64,000 nucleotides of DNA from Chaetomium olivaceum (GCA_039881045.1 JAYWVB010000061.1:98761-162760); one strand, 5' to 3'. Positions 24,361 to 36,751 are shown, counted from the stretch's first letter. Notes: generated by a model not told the origin, from the sequence alone. Numbers and translations are program-made.

Positions 24361-25435
24361 CTACCTCACGATACCCTTCTCAATTTCGGCAACCTCAGCC
24401 AACGCCGCCCTAATCTTGCTCTTTGCCTCCTCCCCAGGCGGCAAGTATGGCCTCCTGGGTACCATCCTGTTCTCAGTATCTTCCACCCCAGCTAGAGGAG
24501 CCGTAAATACACTAGCAGCATACTTGGTTGCGGCAATGCCACCGCTCTTCAATGCCTGCTCTGCCAGCGCCGCCTTCCTGTGCAACTCGAGCGCCTCCTG
24601 CGTCTTGCCCGCCTTGTACAGATTATACACCTCCACGACCGTCTTGGGGAACACGTTCGCGAACGCAGCGATACACCCGGCACTGCCCACCGCAAGCCCG
24701 CCGATCAGGAAATCACTCTGCCCCCCAAACACGGCGAACCTCTCCGGCGGGAACTCGGCCGCCAGCCGCGTGACCTTGGCCACGCTCCCGCAAGTGAGTT
24801 TGACGCCCACGATGTTCTCATGCTTCTTCGCCAGCTTCGCGATCGTCCCACTATTTCTGTCAGCCATCATGCTCATCCCCCTGAACACACACAACCCAAC
24901 AACAACCAAAGCCCCCAGGAGAGGGAGAAAAAAGAAGCAGTCAAAGAACGTACCTATCCAAATCCACCCCCCCACAAACCCCCGGAAAATTATACACCAC
25001 CACCCCAACGCCCAGCCCCTCACAGCACCTCGCCACCTCGGCATAAAACCCCTCCAGCACCGCCTCCAGCCCACCCACCTTGCCAAAATACCCCGGCGGC
25101 AGCACCAACACCCACTTGGACGCGGCAGCCTCCACCGCGTCCTCGACAAACTCCCGCACCTGCGCCGTCGAATGCCCGCCCACGCCCGCCATGATCGGGA
25201 ACTCCGGGCCCAGCGTCTCGCGCGCCAGCGCCAGCAGCTGCCGGCGCTCCTCGCGCGTCAGCAGGAAGGGCTCCGCGTTGGTGCCGAGGATGACCAGACC
25301 GGCCAGGCCCGTGCGCGTGCCCAGGTGGCGGAAGTAGGATGCCTGCGCTTCTAGGTCGAGGGCGTCGGTGCCCGGCTGGTAGAGGGTCACGGCGGGGCAC
25401 CAGACGCCGGAGGGGGGCACGGGGAAGGGGGGCAT
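24361..25435 (-). CDS. DapA/DHDPS-family aldolase (pyruvate-type lyase)
   Basis: A 325-residue TIM-barrel lyase of the dihydrodipicolinate synthase / N-acetylneuraminate lyase superfamily. Fungal members include 4-hydroxy-2-oxoglutarate aldolase-like enzymes and the L-threo-3-deoxy-hexulosonate aldolase of galacturonate catabolism. Exon 1 is 25435-24954 and exon 2 is 24856-24361; the 97-bp intron has donor GTACGT and acceptor GACAG. The catalytic pair is visible: Tyr in VVVYNFPG and the Schiff-base Lys in VGVKLTCG. Substrate-loop elements are LVILGTNAEPFLLTREER and MAGVGGHSTAQ. The C-terminus GIAATKYAAS is also typical. The frame is intact. Fungi make lysine by the aminoadipate route, so a role in lysine synthesis is unlikely. 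Which oxo-acid it uses is open. Confidence 0.88.
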
Positions 25436-26197
25436 GGTGATGTGAATTAGTGGGGGTTGTTATGGGTGGTTCTGTTGTGTTTGGTGCTGAAGAAGAAAAG
25501 AGGTAACTGGGTATTGTCGAGAGGGATGCTTGTTGGTGTGCTGTCGGGGATTGCCTAGAGTTAGGGGTGGGAGCTCGTAAAGGTAGGGGCGCAAGGTGGT
25601 AGTGTAAGTTGAACAGATTGTGGGGCCGGTGGGACGACTTCTCCGGTTAGGCACGGCACGAAGGTGGTCGGGCTCGAGGTACGGATCGAATACCGAGCGG
25701 GGGTTCCATCCACCTATGATCCCACTTGGGGAGCCCGCCGGGCGGGGTGCGGATGGCCCGGCGGGGCAGTACGCCGACACCGGCAGTGGACGCCCCCGGC
25801 TTCCGGCGGAGAGCGGGCCGAGGCCGGGCGACCTAACACCTCTAGAGCGGGTACCCGCATGTTGTACAGGACGTTAGCTTCTTGATTTGCGGGGAGACGG
25901 CTAGTAGCTTCGGTCAAATCTCCAACAGGAAGGTATATTAACAGATCTCGTCTCAATGCCCAAGCAATCTCATGCTTTGCAGCGAAGGGGGAAACAAACA
26001 AAAAGCCCCTCGACGAGTCGAGAGCAGACAAGGAGATAAGAACAAAAAAAGGAAAAGGTAACGGCAGATCCATCGCCACGCCCAGCCGGCAAAGTGTGTA
26101 TATCCTCTCGGTGCGTGTCTACCCATGAAAAAACAAGCCGCTTCGTCGAGTTATATCGCCCAAGCAAGCAAACAACAACCCCTCGAACACCGCAGTA
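25436..26197. other. intergenic
   Basis: Promoter side of the DapA-family gene and 3' flank of the Whi2-like gene. No supported gene. Confidence 0.45.
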
Positions 26198-27919
26198 CTA
26201 GCGCAAGCCAATAACGCTCATCTCGAGTGTCCAGACCCTGCGGATCCAGACCTTGAGCTTGGTGCCGGCAGGCAGGCCCTCAACGTCGTCAAGCTCGACG
26301 CCCTCCCACCAGCAACGGCGGGCGGGCTTGCGCCAGAAGAGCAACAGCTTCTGGGCCATGCCAACGGCGCTGCTGCCCATATCGTTGCCACGGATGTCGG
26401 AGCGTAGGCGCGCCAGCGCCAGGGAGCAGATGACAGCCTTGTTGGGCTCGCCGGCCCGGTGGCCCCAGTGGTCGTCGTGGTTGAAACCGCTGGCGTAGCA
26501 AGTTAGTACGCTGCATTCAACTACCGCCATGAAACCTGCAGGTTTGGGTGAAACCAGAGTAGAAAAAAAGCTCACCCCGCCGTCAGCATCTCAATAAGAT
26601 GCGCCTCGGTCGTGCCCGGCTCGTCGCTCTTCTTGAGCCCGCTAAAGATGCCGTCCTGTCTGAGCAGCGCTCTGGCGGCCGCCCGCTTGACTTCGATCAT
26701 CTCGGGCTGGTCAATGTCCTGCTGGGGCGGGATGACGTAGAAGTCGAGGTCCTCACGCAGCACGATGATGCCGGCGCGGCGGCTGTTCTCGTCCCGTGCT
26801 GAGGGGTCGAGGGGCACCACGCCGTCGCCGGCTTCGAGTCCAGCCTCAGAGGGAATGCTCTGCGCCACATTCCGGAAGAAGTCGAGCATATACTGGAGCG
26901 ATGCGGGATCGTACTATGTTCAATTGTCAGCTGTCAGGCGTCGATCGCAGAAACCAAATATGGCCGATTGGGGCGGTATACTCACGTCGACTTGAACAGC
27001 GTCTCCTTCCGCGAAACCGCCCATTTGCCCTTCGGGGAAGAGGCCATTGGGGAAGAGGGAGAGCAAGACAAACTCGGGTAGTGTTAGCAGTTCATCTCTA
27101 GACAGCTTAAAGCGGGTACCCCTGTCAAACAGTCAGTGAGGTGCAATTGGGCCGGCTGTGTCAAGTCTTACCGCAGGTCCATCAAAATTGTCTCATCACC
27201 AGGCACATCTGAAGGGGCAATATTAGCCTCGTTATTCAATCCGATTCCCGCGCATCACACAACCTACCTCCAAGTGGGTTGAGCGATGGCCCGCCCTGCT
27301 GCACCTGAGTAATAATACTCGCGGCACCTCCTGCGGCAGCCATGAGGTATGTGAAGGAGTCGAGGGGACTGGAGCCCTCTGAATATGCCGGCGGCGGTTC
27401 TGATTCCTCGTCCTTGGCGCTACCCTTGTTATCCCGGGGGAGCGCGCGTTTGGTCTCGTCCTGAAGCCGGAGGGTTGCAGACGCGCTGTTCGAAGACTCG
27501 GGTGCTACCTGATGATCGGCAGGCGCATACGCTGGGGCTGCGGAAGCTGAGGCGGAAGCGGTTGCCTCGCTAGTGTCTTCGACGACGGCTTTGTACGGCT
27601 CGCAAGGCTCGAGGACGGATTCCGAAGCTTCGTGCTCCTGAGCGGGAAAGAGCGACGAAAACGAGGGTGGCGGCCGGAAGGCTGAGGGGCCCGCGGCCTC
27701 GGAGGCGGGATACTGTGGCGGTGGAGAGCGCTGACGGGATGGAGAGTTCTCGTCGTCGGTGGGAGGGAGGAGTTCGGCGTCTACCTCAGTGAAGCACACA
27801 GGGTTCGTCTCGGCCACGGTGTCGGGGGGCTCTGGAATGCCTGCCTCCTCGTCGACACTGCGCCGCTTGCTGGGGATGGGCCCGAAAGACGAGCTGTTGG
27901 AATCTCGGCGGTCAGACAA
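26198..27919 (-). CDS. whi2: Whi2-like BTB/POZ-fold general stress regulator
   Basis: Whi2 partners with plasma-membrane phosphatases (Psr1/2) in stress response and TORC1 control in yeast. Exons: 27919-27268, 27208-27172, 27121-26986, 26913-26576 and 26489-26198, total 485 codons with stop, all in phase. The BTB-like core starts ETILMDLRGTRFKLSRDELL, then PEFVLLSLFPNGLFPEG, YDPASLQYMLDFFRN, LREDLDFYVIPP, EIKR-like EVKRAAARALL, HLIEMLTAGGFNHDDHWG, AQKLLLFWRKPARRCWWEGV and VWIRRVWTLEMSVI. These blocks match my memory of fungal Whi2/growth-regulation proteins. The first 200 residues are Ser/Pro-rich and disordered. The 5' end has no ATG: the natural-looking start (SDRRDSNSSSFG) is preceded by TTG at 27919-27917, with an in-frame stop a little upstream. 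The first in-frame ATG is about 190 codons in, just before the core. Confidence 0.75.
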
Positions 27920-28778
27920 CGTGACGGCGACGGCAGCTGTGTGACGGAGATGCTAGAATCGGGGAGTCGCAATGTCGAAGAAACGTTGCTCGGTACGCTG
28001 TCGTTTAATGCCCGGCGTGCCTGTGATTTGCTTGGCTCGACGTTGCGACAGAATGACTGGTCGCCGTTGAAGTTCGTGTGATTGAAAGGCGGCTAGGTCG
28101 TGCAGGTGGTTAGGTTAGGTTAGGTCCACTGCTCCCAGATTAGGTCCACGGCGGATCAATGCTTTCCAGGTTGGGATCGGGAAACCGAGATGACAGCTCC
28201 AACGCTTGGCTAAGGCTTGGGACGAATTGAACGCATCAGGAGAGTTAGGCTTAGAAATTTTGATACTACAATGCAGAGATTGAGCCGAAAGAAATAGTGA
28301 ATCAACATTCACGTGTGCACGCAGAAGCCGCTGCTGCAGACGCTGAGATGCATGAGATCCAGTCCAGTCCCTACCCGAACACAACTGGCTGCCAGGCCCC
28401 TGAAGCATCTCCAACAGCCAATTTCATGTGGGGGAGGCCCCACATGGGCTGCACTTGGAACCGCCTTGTAACGACCAATGAGAGGGTGGTGGACTTGGTC
28501 CTGAGCGCCTTCGTCAATACAGTGTAACGTTATTACGCTCGTTAGTTACACACTGGTGGCGATTCAGATACCTCTACGTGATGTTTTGGCAAAGAATTGT
28601 TGTAATATCCGAGAACCCGTGGAATCTAAATAGGTAACCGAAGTATTTAGGACTGACATCATCTTCAGTATGGCGGTCCTTGGATTTCCGTTTCGTACCT
28701 ATGCATTCACATGTAATTCGCCCAAAAGACACACATTACGGTCCACTGGCAACTAAGGGGTTGCCGCTGTTCAGGGTA
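27920..28778. other. intergenic with GGTTA repeats
   Basis: Between the 5' end of the Whi2-like gene and the 3' end of the G-patch gene. It contains three tandem GGTTA units at about 28118-28135 and no convincing gene. Confidence 0.45.
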
Positions 28779-31023
28779 TTAGTCCTCGTCGTCGCTATCC
28801 CCAAAGATCGCTTTGAAAACATCCTCGCCAGCCCTCTTCCCTTCTAGAGCCTCGTTCCTGCTCGCGTCCACGACAGTCTTCTCAGGGACCGGAGCTTGCA
28901 CGGTTGCCTGCTCGAGTGTAGGTGCAAGAGCAAAGCCAGCAGCATTGTCTGGAGTACCAGCCGAGGTTGGCAGGCCTGAGCCAAACCCCCCCGCCAATGG
29001 CTCTTGCCGGACGGAACTAAAGTCTGGCGGGACATTAAACTGGGGGACCGGGTCATAACTCGTCCTGCCTGCCCCTGTAGCCGACGGCTGGTCATCTGGC
29101 TGCACATGCTCTGGCGGTTTCACGTTAAAGCGCTTGCATAAGAGCCGCGTAGGATAAAAATCGGCGACGGATCTGGTCATGGGCCCAAACATGCCAAGCT
29201 TGGCCGCTTCCTCAGCGGGGTCCTGGGGTTTGGGCAGGGGCGTCGAAAGCAGGTCTTTCCCCTCTATCTCGCTGCCTGAATTGCTGGTGGGCTTGTTTGT
29301 TGATGTCGTGAACCGACTGGCCATGAAGCCCGTCATAGGTTTGAAAATTATAGCACAGTTATAGAACTCGTGCAATTCCCTCAGCCATTCCTCGCTGTTC
29401 ATTTTGGCTGGTTGTGTTCCGGGGGTCGGGCGGAAACCCGCTTGGTATTCGAGGAAGGCGATGTATCTTGAGCGTTTCGCCTCGTCGTTTTTATATGGGG
29501 CGTTGCCACCTGTCCCTCTAGCGATAGCAGCAACGGCGGTCGCCTTGTCTAGTTTTGGGGCGCGGCTGAGAAGTTCCTGCAAGCGGTCGGTTTCGCTAAG
29601 AGCATACTCAGCCGGGACCTCTCCGCGAGCGGGAGGGAGATCCTTCTTGCCGGTCACAGTAGCTAGACGCTCCCGTGCCTCTGCTGACATGAAGTCAAAG
29701 ACGGACTTTCCCGGGAGTTGTTTTTCGCCCAGGATAGCTGCGCGGGACTTGGGGTCGAGCATTGACGCCTTGGCAGCGTCCGTTGTAGAAACGTAGCCGG
29801 CCGTGCCGGCCTGGGATTCCGGTTTCTTCACTGAGACCCAGTCTGGAGGTATTTCCGGCGGAGGGTATTTGGCTTCGGAACTGGCTTCGGACGTTAGGAC
29901 GTCGGGCTCCTTGCCAAAGACAAATCCTTCCAAAGGTAGCCGTCCATCGTGGCATTTCCGTGCCCCGAGCCCGACTTTTCCGAGCGCAGATTTTCTGGAT
30001 GGTATAAACGCGGGTTTGCTCTTTAACGTGGGGTTGACTGCAGTGGTAGCCTTCTTTTTCTTTTTGTCGCCGCCGATAACCCGGTTATACGATATTCGCG
30101 GTCCGACTTCATAAGGATCTTCGTCGTCGGAGCCGGTGTCGTTTAAAATACCAACCCCTATCCCTCCGACGTTCTTGTCCCGTCCTTTCTTGCGGCCCGT
30201 GGCTAGTATGAATTTTGGCCGCCCAAGGCCCCTTGTCAGTTCCTCGTCGGAGTCGGAGTCGGAGTCTTTGGCGCCGCTGGCCTTCGTAGCGAGGTTTGTC
30301 GGTGCCAGTCTTGTTTCTCCTGCGTAGCCCAGTCCCTTGTGGTCGGTTTTGCGGACGAAACGAATCATGGCAACGTTTTCCGGTGCGAAGAGATGCGTCC
30401 CCCTTGGGTCATCCATATCGCTGCGGAGCTCGAGCCGGGCTTTTCTGCGAACCTTGGGGCCGACCCCTTGTCCCTCCACCCCCATTTTCTTGAGCAGTTT
30501 GGTACCCATTGTGTCCCCGTCGGCGCGGAATATGCCCATAAGGCCACTCATCCTCATGGCATCGTCGGAGGTTGTACCCAAGCTAGCAAAAGCAGCCTGG
30601 GTTTGTATTTTTCTCGATTCTTCGGCATCGGCCAGGTCTTCCTCGTCCATGAAGTCCTCGGCGCGTTGTTGGGCCGTTTTTGGGTCGTCTTTTCGACGGT
30701 TGGTCCGTGAGGATACAAAGGTAGACGGCGTCCATCCTTCCTTGGAGCCGACGGTATTAAAGTAACTAGGGGGATGTTAGTTCGCTCATTACAAGTACGA
30801 GCTGTCAGTGTACTTGCCCTGCGCTGAACCCTCCTGTAAATGCACCGTGAAGCCTCTTCCTCCCCCGCTCGTCCCTCACCTCCTGCTTCCACAACGGCAC
30901 ATAAGAACCGTCATCGCGAACCTCGGGGTCTTGCGGCGGAAGCGGCGTCCCGAACGCGACGTATGGGGATTGCTGCGCGGATAAGTCGGCCTCGTAAGTT
31001 GCACGCGATCTCTTGTAGGACAT
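28779..31023 (-). CDS. G-patch protein, GPATCH1 family
   Basis: A 730-residue homologue of GPATCH1, a spliceosome-associated protein (C* complex in humans). Exon 1 is 31023-30818 and exon 2 is 30765-28779. The N-terminal block typical of the family is MSYKRSRATYEADL, YVAFGTPLPPQDPEVRDDGS, YVPLWKQEVRDERGRKRLHG and [20 protein letters not shown]. The G-patch itself lies in exon 2 (MGTKLLKKMGVEGQGVGPKV). The middle and C-terminus are Ser/Pro/Ala-rich and acidic, ending FKAIFGDSDDED. The single intron is non-canonical: it begins GCAAGT after GGG and ends CCTAG with branch CTAAC, and only this GC-AG junction restores SAG-YFNTVG. The frame is otherwise intact. Confidence 0.88.
30766..30817 (-). other. 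GC-AG intron (52 bp) of the G-patch gene
   Basis: On the - strand the exon ends ...GCAGG and the intron starts GCAAGTACAC. It carries the branch site CTAAC and ends CCCCTAG. No GT donor nearby keeps the conserved [12 protein letters not shown] sequence in frame. Confidence 0.8.
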
Positions 31024-33324
31024 GGGGAAGCCGAGAGGTAGGTCGAGAATAGTGGGTATATTTTGGAAGGATTTAACGGGTTGCGGAGGGGTGGGAGTTT
31101 GTCTTTGTGATGAAGCTGTTTGGTACCTCGAATTTAGCGAGCTATTGGTGGCTTCAACTGGAGACCGCGCTGAAGATCTAAAAAGGAAGGCGGTAAAGGT
31201 ACAAGAAGACAGAGCGTGGGGAAGTTCTGCCAATGATGCGGGGAATGTCAGTGGGGCATCATCCACCTTCCAGAGATGCGGAAGCTGCCACGCTTGACCT
31301 GCACCCACATCCGTCAGATTCAATGTCAGCATGCTTATCCAGACTCGACCGATTCCGATTGAATGTCCGAAATCTTACGAAGAGGGTTCTGCCCACTGAG
31401 GCCTGTGCGATTGTGAATCTTCTCAGCAGGGATGGGTAAGCATTCGAGTTTAGCTACTTCAGGGGGGCTTTATCTTATGTACAACTTCATGTCATGGGTT
31501 GTTCATCGGCCTCATCTTCCCTCATACCGCTCCCGGCGGTTGTGACGACGATACGGAAGTTGGTTCGCGATATTTCGACCATCGCGCTTATCCACTGTAT
31601 TTCCGGACAGAAGCTCGATGTCACCCCGGTAATCAGAGGTGCGATGACAGGACCACTCCCCCAAATTGATCAGCGTCATGATATCATCTGCCAAACCCTT
31701 GGGAACTCAAGCCCGGCTCTGGTAATCGAATATTGCTTTTTTTCTGGTTGAATTTTACGGTATCCAGAGGCTGTAGTGTACAGCCTCGACTCGTGCACCA
31801 CTTCTGTAGAGTGATTTTGAGATCGAGACTTGCTGCCTGCATTTCAACAGAACCCCTTCGGTATTGACCTGGGTGAATGAGGCACCTTTACGAGGTAAGT
31901 TGTGCTTAGTCTTCGCGGCTTAGCATGCTTTAATACACATTCCCACTAGGATTTGCTGACTTCTGGCTGCTGGGCTCGGGTCGATCTATCTTGCAACAAC
32001 TGGATGGAAATGCTCGCCAGACGTGTAACCATTCCACTGTCGGTTGCTCCGAGAGCAGTAGACGTTGGGCTGGCCTCATGCCTTGCGCGGCCGCTTGCTG
32101 GTCGGGGCCATTGTTGGTGCAACACACACACGCCATCTCCACTCAAGGACGGCCAATCAAGGAGCGACCAAGCAGCCACCGAGTCGGGGCTGCAGTGACG
32201 GCGCCTCCTAATCTCCTCGGATAGTTAGGCGCATTTGGGTTGTGAGGTATTAGATGTGTGAGTCGCGCGGACGGAAGCTTGTAGAGGATACTTGGGTCTT
32301 GGGCGAAAGGAGTAAGATCGCCGTAAGGTTCGGCGGGCATTGCGAAAGGCCCGGTTCGATATTCGAGGTCGAGGCCCGTTCTGTCGGAGCCGGGGCTGGT
32401 GTTGGACCCGGCCATCTCGCCCTGTCGGGTACGAGGATGTGTATTGTATCTTACCTTCCAGGTTACTTCGAGGTTTCAAGAAGTCGTTCACAGGTCTGAT
32501 ACAATAAAGGAGGTCCGGTAGTTACAAGTACATAGCGTGGCCATCAAAAAGCAATGGTACCTGACAGCGGCAAAGGTAAAATTGTGATGGAAGTTTCTAC
32601 AATACCATCTATACCTGGGGCAATTGTCGTTCGCGCTTCCTCGCCAGAATGCATGTGTATCTCAATGTGCATGCCCAGAAAGAGATGCACATGCACATGC
32701 AATCGGAATCTGAGTGTGAAGAGGAAGGAGTAAGAAACCGCGCTGCCAGCAGTCACTGAAATTACCTGTAATCCAAGCAGCGTGGATATCAGCAGCTTGG
32801 ACTCCACTGTCAACCCCCCCCCCCCCCTGACAGCGGTCCAGCCAAACACCCCGTCTTCGAGCCAGTCCAGTCTCCCCCTCAACTTGTTGCTGAAAAGCCG
32901 CCTGGACTGCCCAACCTCAGAGCGACACGCCGACCGTACACCGCGAATTCGAGCACCACATCGCACCAAGCAGCACCCCCAAGTTCTGGCAAAACAATCA
33001 ATCCCCAATCCTCTGTGCGCGACAGCCCTGCACTTCGCTGCTCCGCTCCGCTCACGATCGACTCCTTTCAGCCCTCGTCATCGATTCACCCACCACACCT
33101 CACCGACCGACCATAGCCGATTTGATTTCGCCGCGAGCGTGCGTTTGTTCTAGCCCTGGTTCCGGGTGACATATATAGCGAGATTTCCTCTTAGACGGAG
33201 TTGAATGGTGTGTTTCTAAACCTGGTCTTTTTTCCACACCACCGTTATTCGGGGTCGGTCTGCCACAGCGAACCTCTGCCGACTGCCGACTGAGCCCGTG
33301 TTCCTCTCGATTCACTTGCCCGAG
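31024..33324. promoter_or_regulatory. 2.3-kb divergent region between G-patch and Kin1 genes
   Basis: A long non-coding interval between two outward-facing genes. Small open frames at 31.5-32.5 kb overlap on both strands and lack motifs. A run of 14 C at 32814-32827 is the longest homopolymer I noticed. The 500 bases before 33325 are pyrimidine-rich and likely include a long Kin1 leader. Confidence 0.45.
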
Positions 33325-35936
33325 ATGGCGACAACTGTTTCTGCCGGGGCTGAAATGCCTATACGGTCGCAATCTGTTCGGACACGCCGGCCACCGACTG
33401 CATCACGACCCATCCCCTTCCCCGATCCGAGTCATCCCACAAGAGCCGAGTCCTCGACAAGAGCTGAGCACTCGCAGCAGCAGCAGCAAGAGCAGCCGCA
33501 TCCGAGTCCTTACCGCCGCAGCAGTAAGCGTTCGACTACAGCTGAGTCGCCCCGGAGCCCTCGCAGGAAATGCCCCCTCCCGCAGCGCACAATCCTGCCG
33601 CCGAGGCGCCCAACGATAGGGCCACCGACCAGCAAGCGCAGCGCACCTCGAAGCACAGATACCGCACCGTCATCCCCGCCCCGTCAGCAACTATGCCTTC
33701 ATAAAGACGATTGGTCAGGGAAGCATGGGCAAGGTGAAGCTGGCTAAGAAGGAGGGTTCAAATGAACTGGCAAGTCTTCGTCGTATAGCCTGCCTAGGTT
33801 ATCTATCTAACCCCCGTTGTGCAGGTCGCTTGCAAGATTATCGAGAGAGTATCCGTCGACGATGGACGACAGAGCAAAGAAGACCGCGAGCGAGCCGACG
33901 CTGCCAGGGAGGATCGCAATGCCCGCGAGGCTGCTATCGTTAGCTTGCTCAACCACCAGTACATCTGCGCACTACGGGACAACCTGCGGACAAGGTGGCA
34001 TTGGTATATGCTCTTTGAATACGTCAATGGCGGCCAGATGCTCGACTACATCATTTCCCACGGCAAGCTCAAGGAAAAGCAAGCCAGGAAGTTTGCGCGC
34101 CAGATAGCTAGTGCGGTCGACTACTGCCACCGAAACAGCATCGTTCATCGGGATCTCAAGATCGAGAATATCTTGATCAGCAAGACGGGCGACATCAAGA
34201 TCATCGACTTCGGCCTTAGCAACCTCTTTTCGCCAGACGAGAACAGAAAACACAAGACGTACTGTGGCAGTCTCTACTTTGCCGCGCCCGAGTTGCTCCA
34301 GGCAAGGCCATACACGGGTCCTGAAGTCGACGTGTGGAGTTTTTGGCGTAGTTCTTTTCGTTCTCGTATGCGGTAAGGTGCCGTTCGACGATCAGTACAT
34401 GCCGGCACTCCACCAGAAGATCAAGAAAGGCGTAGTCGACTACCCCAACTGGCTGTCAAGTGGTGCGTATCGCCCCGTATACCCCAACTTGCGATCCTTG
34501 CTAACCATCATCTAGAGTGCAAGCATCTGATTTCGCGGATGCTTGTCACGGACCCAAAACAGCGCGCCACGATGCACGAAGTCATGAACCACCCCTGGAT
34601 GCTCAAAGGGTACAACGGGCCTCCTGAGAACCATCTTGCCCATCGCGAGCCCTGCAGCTGCCGCTCAACGAAGAGGTCATCGCGCATATGACCGGATTCA
34701 AGTTTGGCCCACCGGACTACATCCGCGATGAGCTAACCAAGAAGATCCATCGCCAAAGTACCAGGCGGCGGTCCGGCGCCTGGAGAAGGAAAGAGAGTTG
34801 CCGCAACCAACCCCAAAGGATGTCGAGAAGCGACGTGCTTTTGCTTTCGACTTTTACAAGAGGCGAAACTCAGTAACCAGCAAGGAGACCCTCACCAACG
34901 GCAGCGCAGAAGGCCTGCCCATGGGCGACGACCCGCTCAACGCATTTGACCCGATGATTTCGATCTACTATCTCGTCCAGGAGAAGTTTGACCGTGAGCG
35001 CCAAGAGGCGATTGCCGCGCAACCGACGGTTCCGCCCAAGGTACAGGTCCCGCCGTCCGCAACAATCCCAAATGCTCGCCGTCCCGCCGTCGCCAATCGC
35101 GCGGCCAAAGGAGAAGCATTCTCTTGCCGAGATCGTGCCGCCGCAACCGGCACATACCGAGGGCGGCCGGTCGCGGCACAGAGCGAGGTCACACAGCGAA
35201 GATCAGGTTAGGGAGCCGGTCAACAACGGCCTGCTCTCTCCAGACATGGTGCCCCAAAAGAAGGGCGGCAATGGCCCAGTCTCGCTACTCCGTAGACTCA
35301 GCACGCGCGATAGGAGGAAGGAGCCTTCTGAAGGTAAATCCATGCAAAAGTCGGTTTCGATGCGTGCCAAATCGCTCGGCCACGCCCGCCGGGATAGCAT
35401 CCAGGCCCGCCGCGCCAAGCGAGAGGCCGAAGCCCGGATCAGCAACAAAACTCGTCGTCGACCCACCAGGAACCGCCGCTCAAGGAGGAGACAGACGCCG
35501 AATTGGGCCAGGAGGCGGAGGGCGGCGAGACCAGTGGCGGCTCGCACGAACGCCTCGAGCCCGAGGACCCTGACCTCGCCAAGCCCGTGTACCTCAAGGG
35601 CATCTTCAGCGTGTCGACCACCTCCACTAAGCCCCTGCCCGAGATCCGCGCGCCGACATCAAACGGGTTCTCAAGATGCTGGGCGTCGACTACACTGAGA
35701 TCAAGGGCGGCTTCAGCTGCTCGCACGCGCCCAGCATTGCCGACCACTCGCACTCGCATGGCCACCACAGTAACCATGGCGACTCACGCGTTGCCGATGG
35801 TGAGATTCGGTTCGAGATTGTCATCGTCAAGGTCCCCATTGTCAGTCTGCATGGTGTACAGTTCAAGAGGGTGGGCGGAAACACGTGGCAGTACAAGGCG
35901 ATGGCGGAGCAGATTGTCAAGGAGCTGCGGTTGTAG
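33325..35936 (+). CDS. kin1: Kin1/MARK-family Ser/Thr protein kinase with KA1 domain
   Basis: Membrane-associated polarity kinase (yeast Kin1/Kin2, animal PAR-1/MARK). Exons: 33325-33769, 33825-34462 and 34516-35936. Kinase core: glycine loop IGQGSMGKVKLA, VAIK-like VACKII, FEYVNGGQMLDYI, HRDLKIENIL, DFGLSNLF, YCGSLYFAAPELL, DVWSFG and MLVTDPKQRATM. The C-terminal KA1 domain is IKRVLKMLGVDYTEI through GNTWQYKAMAEQIVKEL. Intron 1 is GC-AG. Eight single-base frame changes occur near 33566, 33685, 34340 (T5 where T4 fits), 34651 (C3), 34756 (A3), 35071 (A3, one extra), 35447 (A4) and 35650. Correcting them gives 836 codons with stop and uninterrupted motifs, so I judge them sequencing errors. 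If real, the gene would be a pseudogene, which is unlikely for such a conserved kinase. Confidence 0.88.
33770..33824 (+). other. GC-AG intron (55 bp) of the Kin1 gene
   Basis: The exon ends GAACTG and the intron begins GCAAGTCTTC. It carries a CTAAC branch site and ends TTGTGCAG. Splicing joins NEL to VACKII, the kinase subdomain II. A GT donor two to three bases away would break frame. Confidence 0.75.
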
Positions 35937-36751
35937 ACGGTCGGGTTTTTGTTTGTAGGTTGCATTGGCGAGGGGGATACACACGGGAGAAGGGGGGGAT
36001 GTTTTACGTTTCGTGAATGTCATGTTAGGCTGGTGTTGGTCTGCCGTGTGCTTGACGATGTTGGAGTTTGTTCAAGATAATTCTTTATATTCTAATTAGT
36101 ACTTAATGCTGAGCCCTGTGATCCTCCCTCATTTTCGGTTTTTAGAGTCGAGGTTGGTCAACCATCAGCGGTCTTCATGGGGGGAGGGTATAGAAACAAT
36201 CCGAGTTGCTCAACATGGTATAGCCGCGCTGTCATGACTTAAGCAAGCGATGAATGGGATATGAGAAAGAGGTTTTGATAGGAGATGCGTGCCATTCACT
36301 CCATATCTATACATTCCTGACGGCTCTACCTCGAAGAGTGGTGTTGTCCGTTGTGGCAGAGTTGTGTTTCCGCCCCTACCATCCCTCCTCGCTAGCCGCT
36401 TATAATATGTATGATCCATTGTATCCCCAACCCGAAACGCCTTGGCCCCATGACACCCAACAATCATACATGGTATAGTACAACAAACCGCAGGCTGTGC
36501 TTTCCTCCATTGTGGATGTCACCGTCCCCCACCCATCCTCTAATCCTCACAAAACTCTTTAGTAGCCTCAACCAAGCCAGCCACCCTCCTATCCGCCGTT
36601 TCTCTCTTTCAGCACCCTCCTTAACACTCCCCCCGCCTCTCCTTCTTTCACTCTCTCTTTGCGCCCCTTTTCCCTTTCAACCCCCTCCCCTACTACCGCC
36701 CCCACCCCCTCCACCTCTACCCCTTCTACCTCCCTCCATCATCCCATCCCC
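35937..36751. other. convergent 3' region with long polypyrimidine stretch
   Basis: Between kin1 (+) and the small mitochondrial gene (-). From about 36500 to 36790 the + strand is mostly C and T in long runs, running slightly into the C-terminal codons of the (-) gene. No gene is seen. Confidence 0.55.

Noticed and set aside
28115..28140. Telomere-like GGTTA repeats
   Set aside because: Only three units, not TTAGGG, and flanked by ordinary intergenic sequence.
33325..35936. kin1 as a pseudogene
   Set aside because: Eight indels but all motifs conserved on both sides, homopolymer context and exact restoration of length; consensus error fits better.
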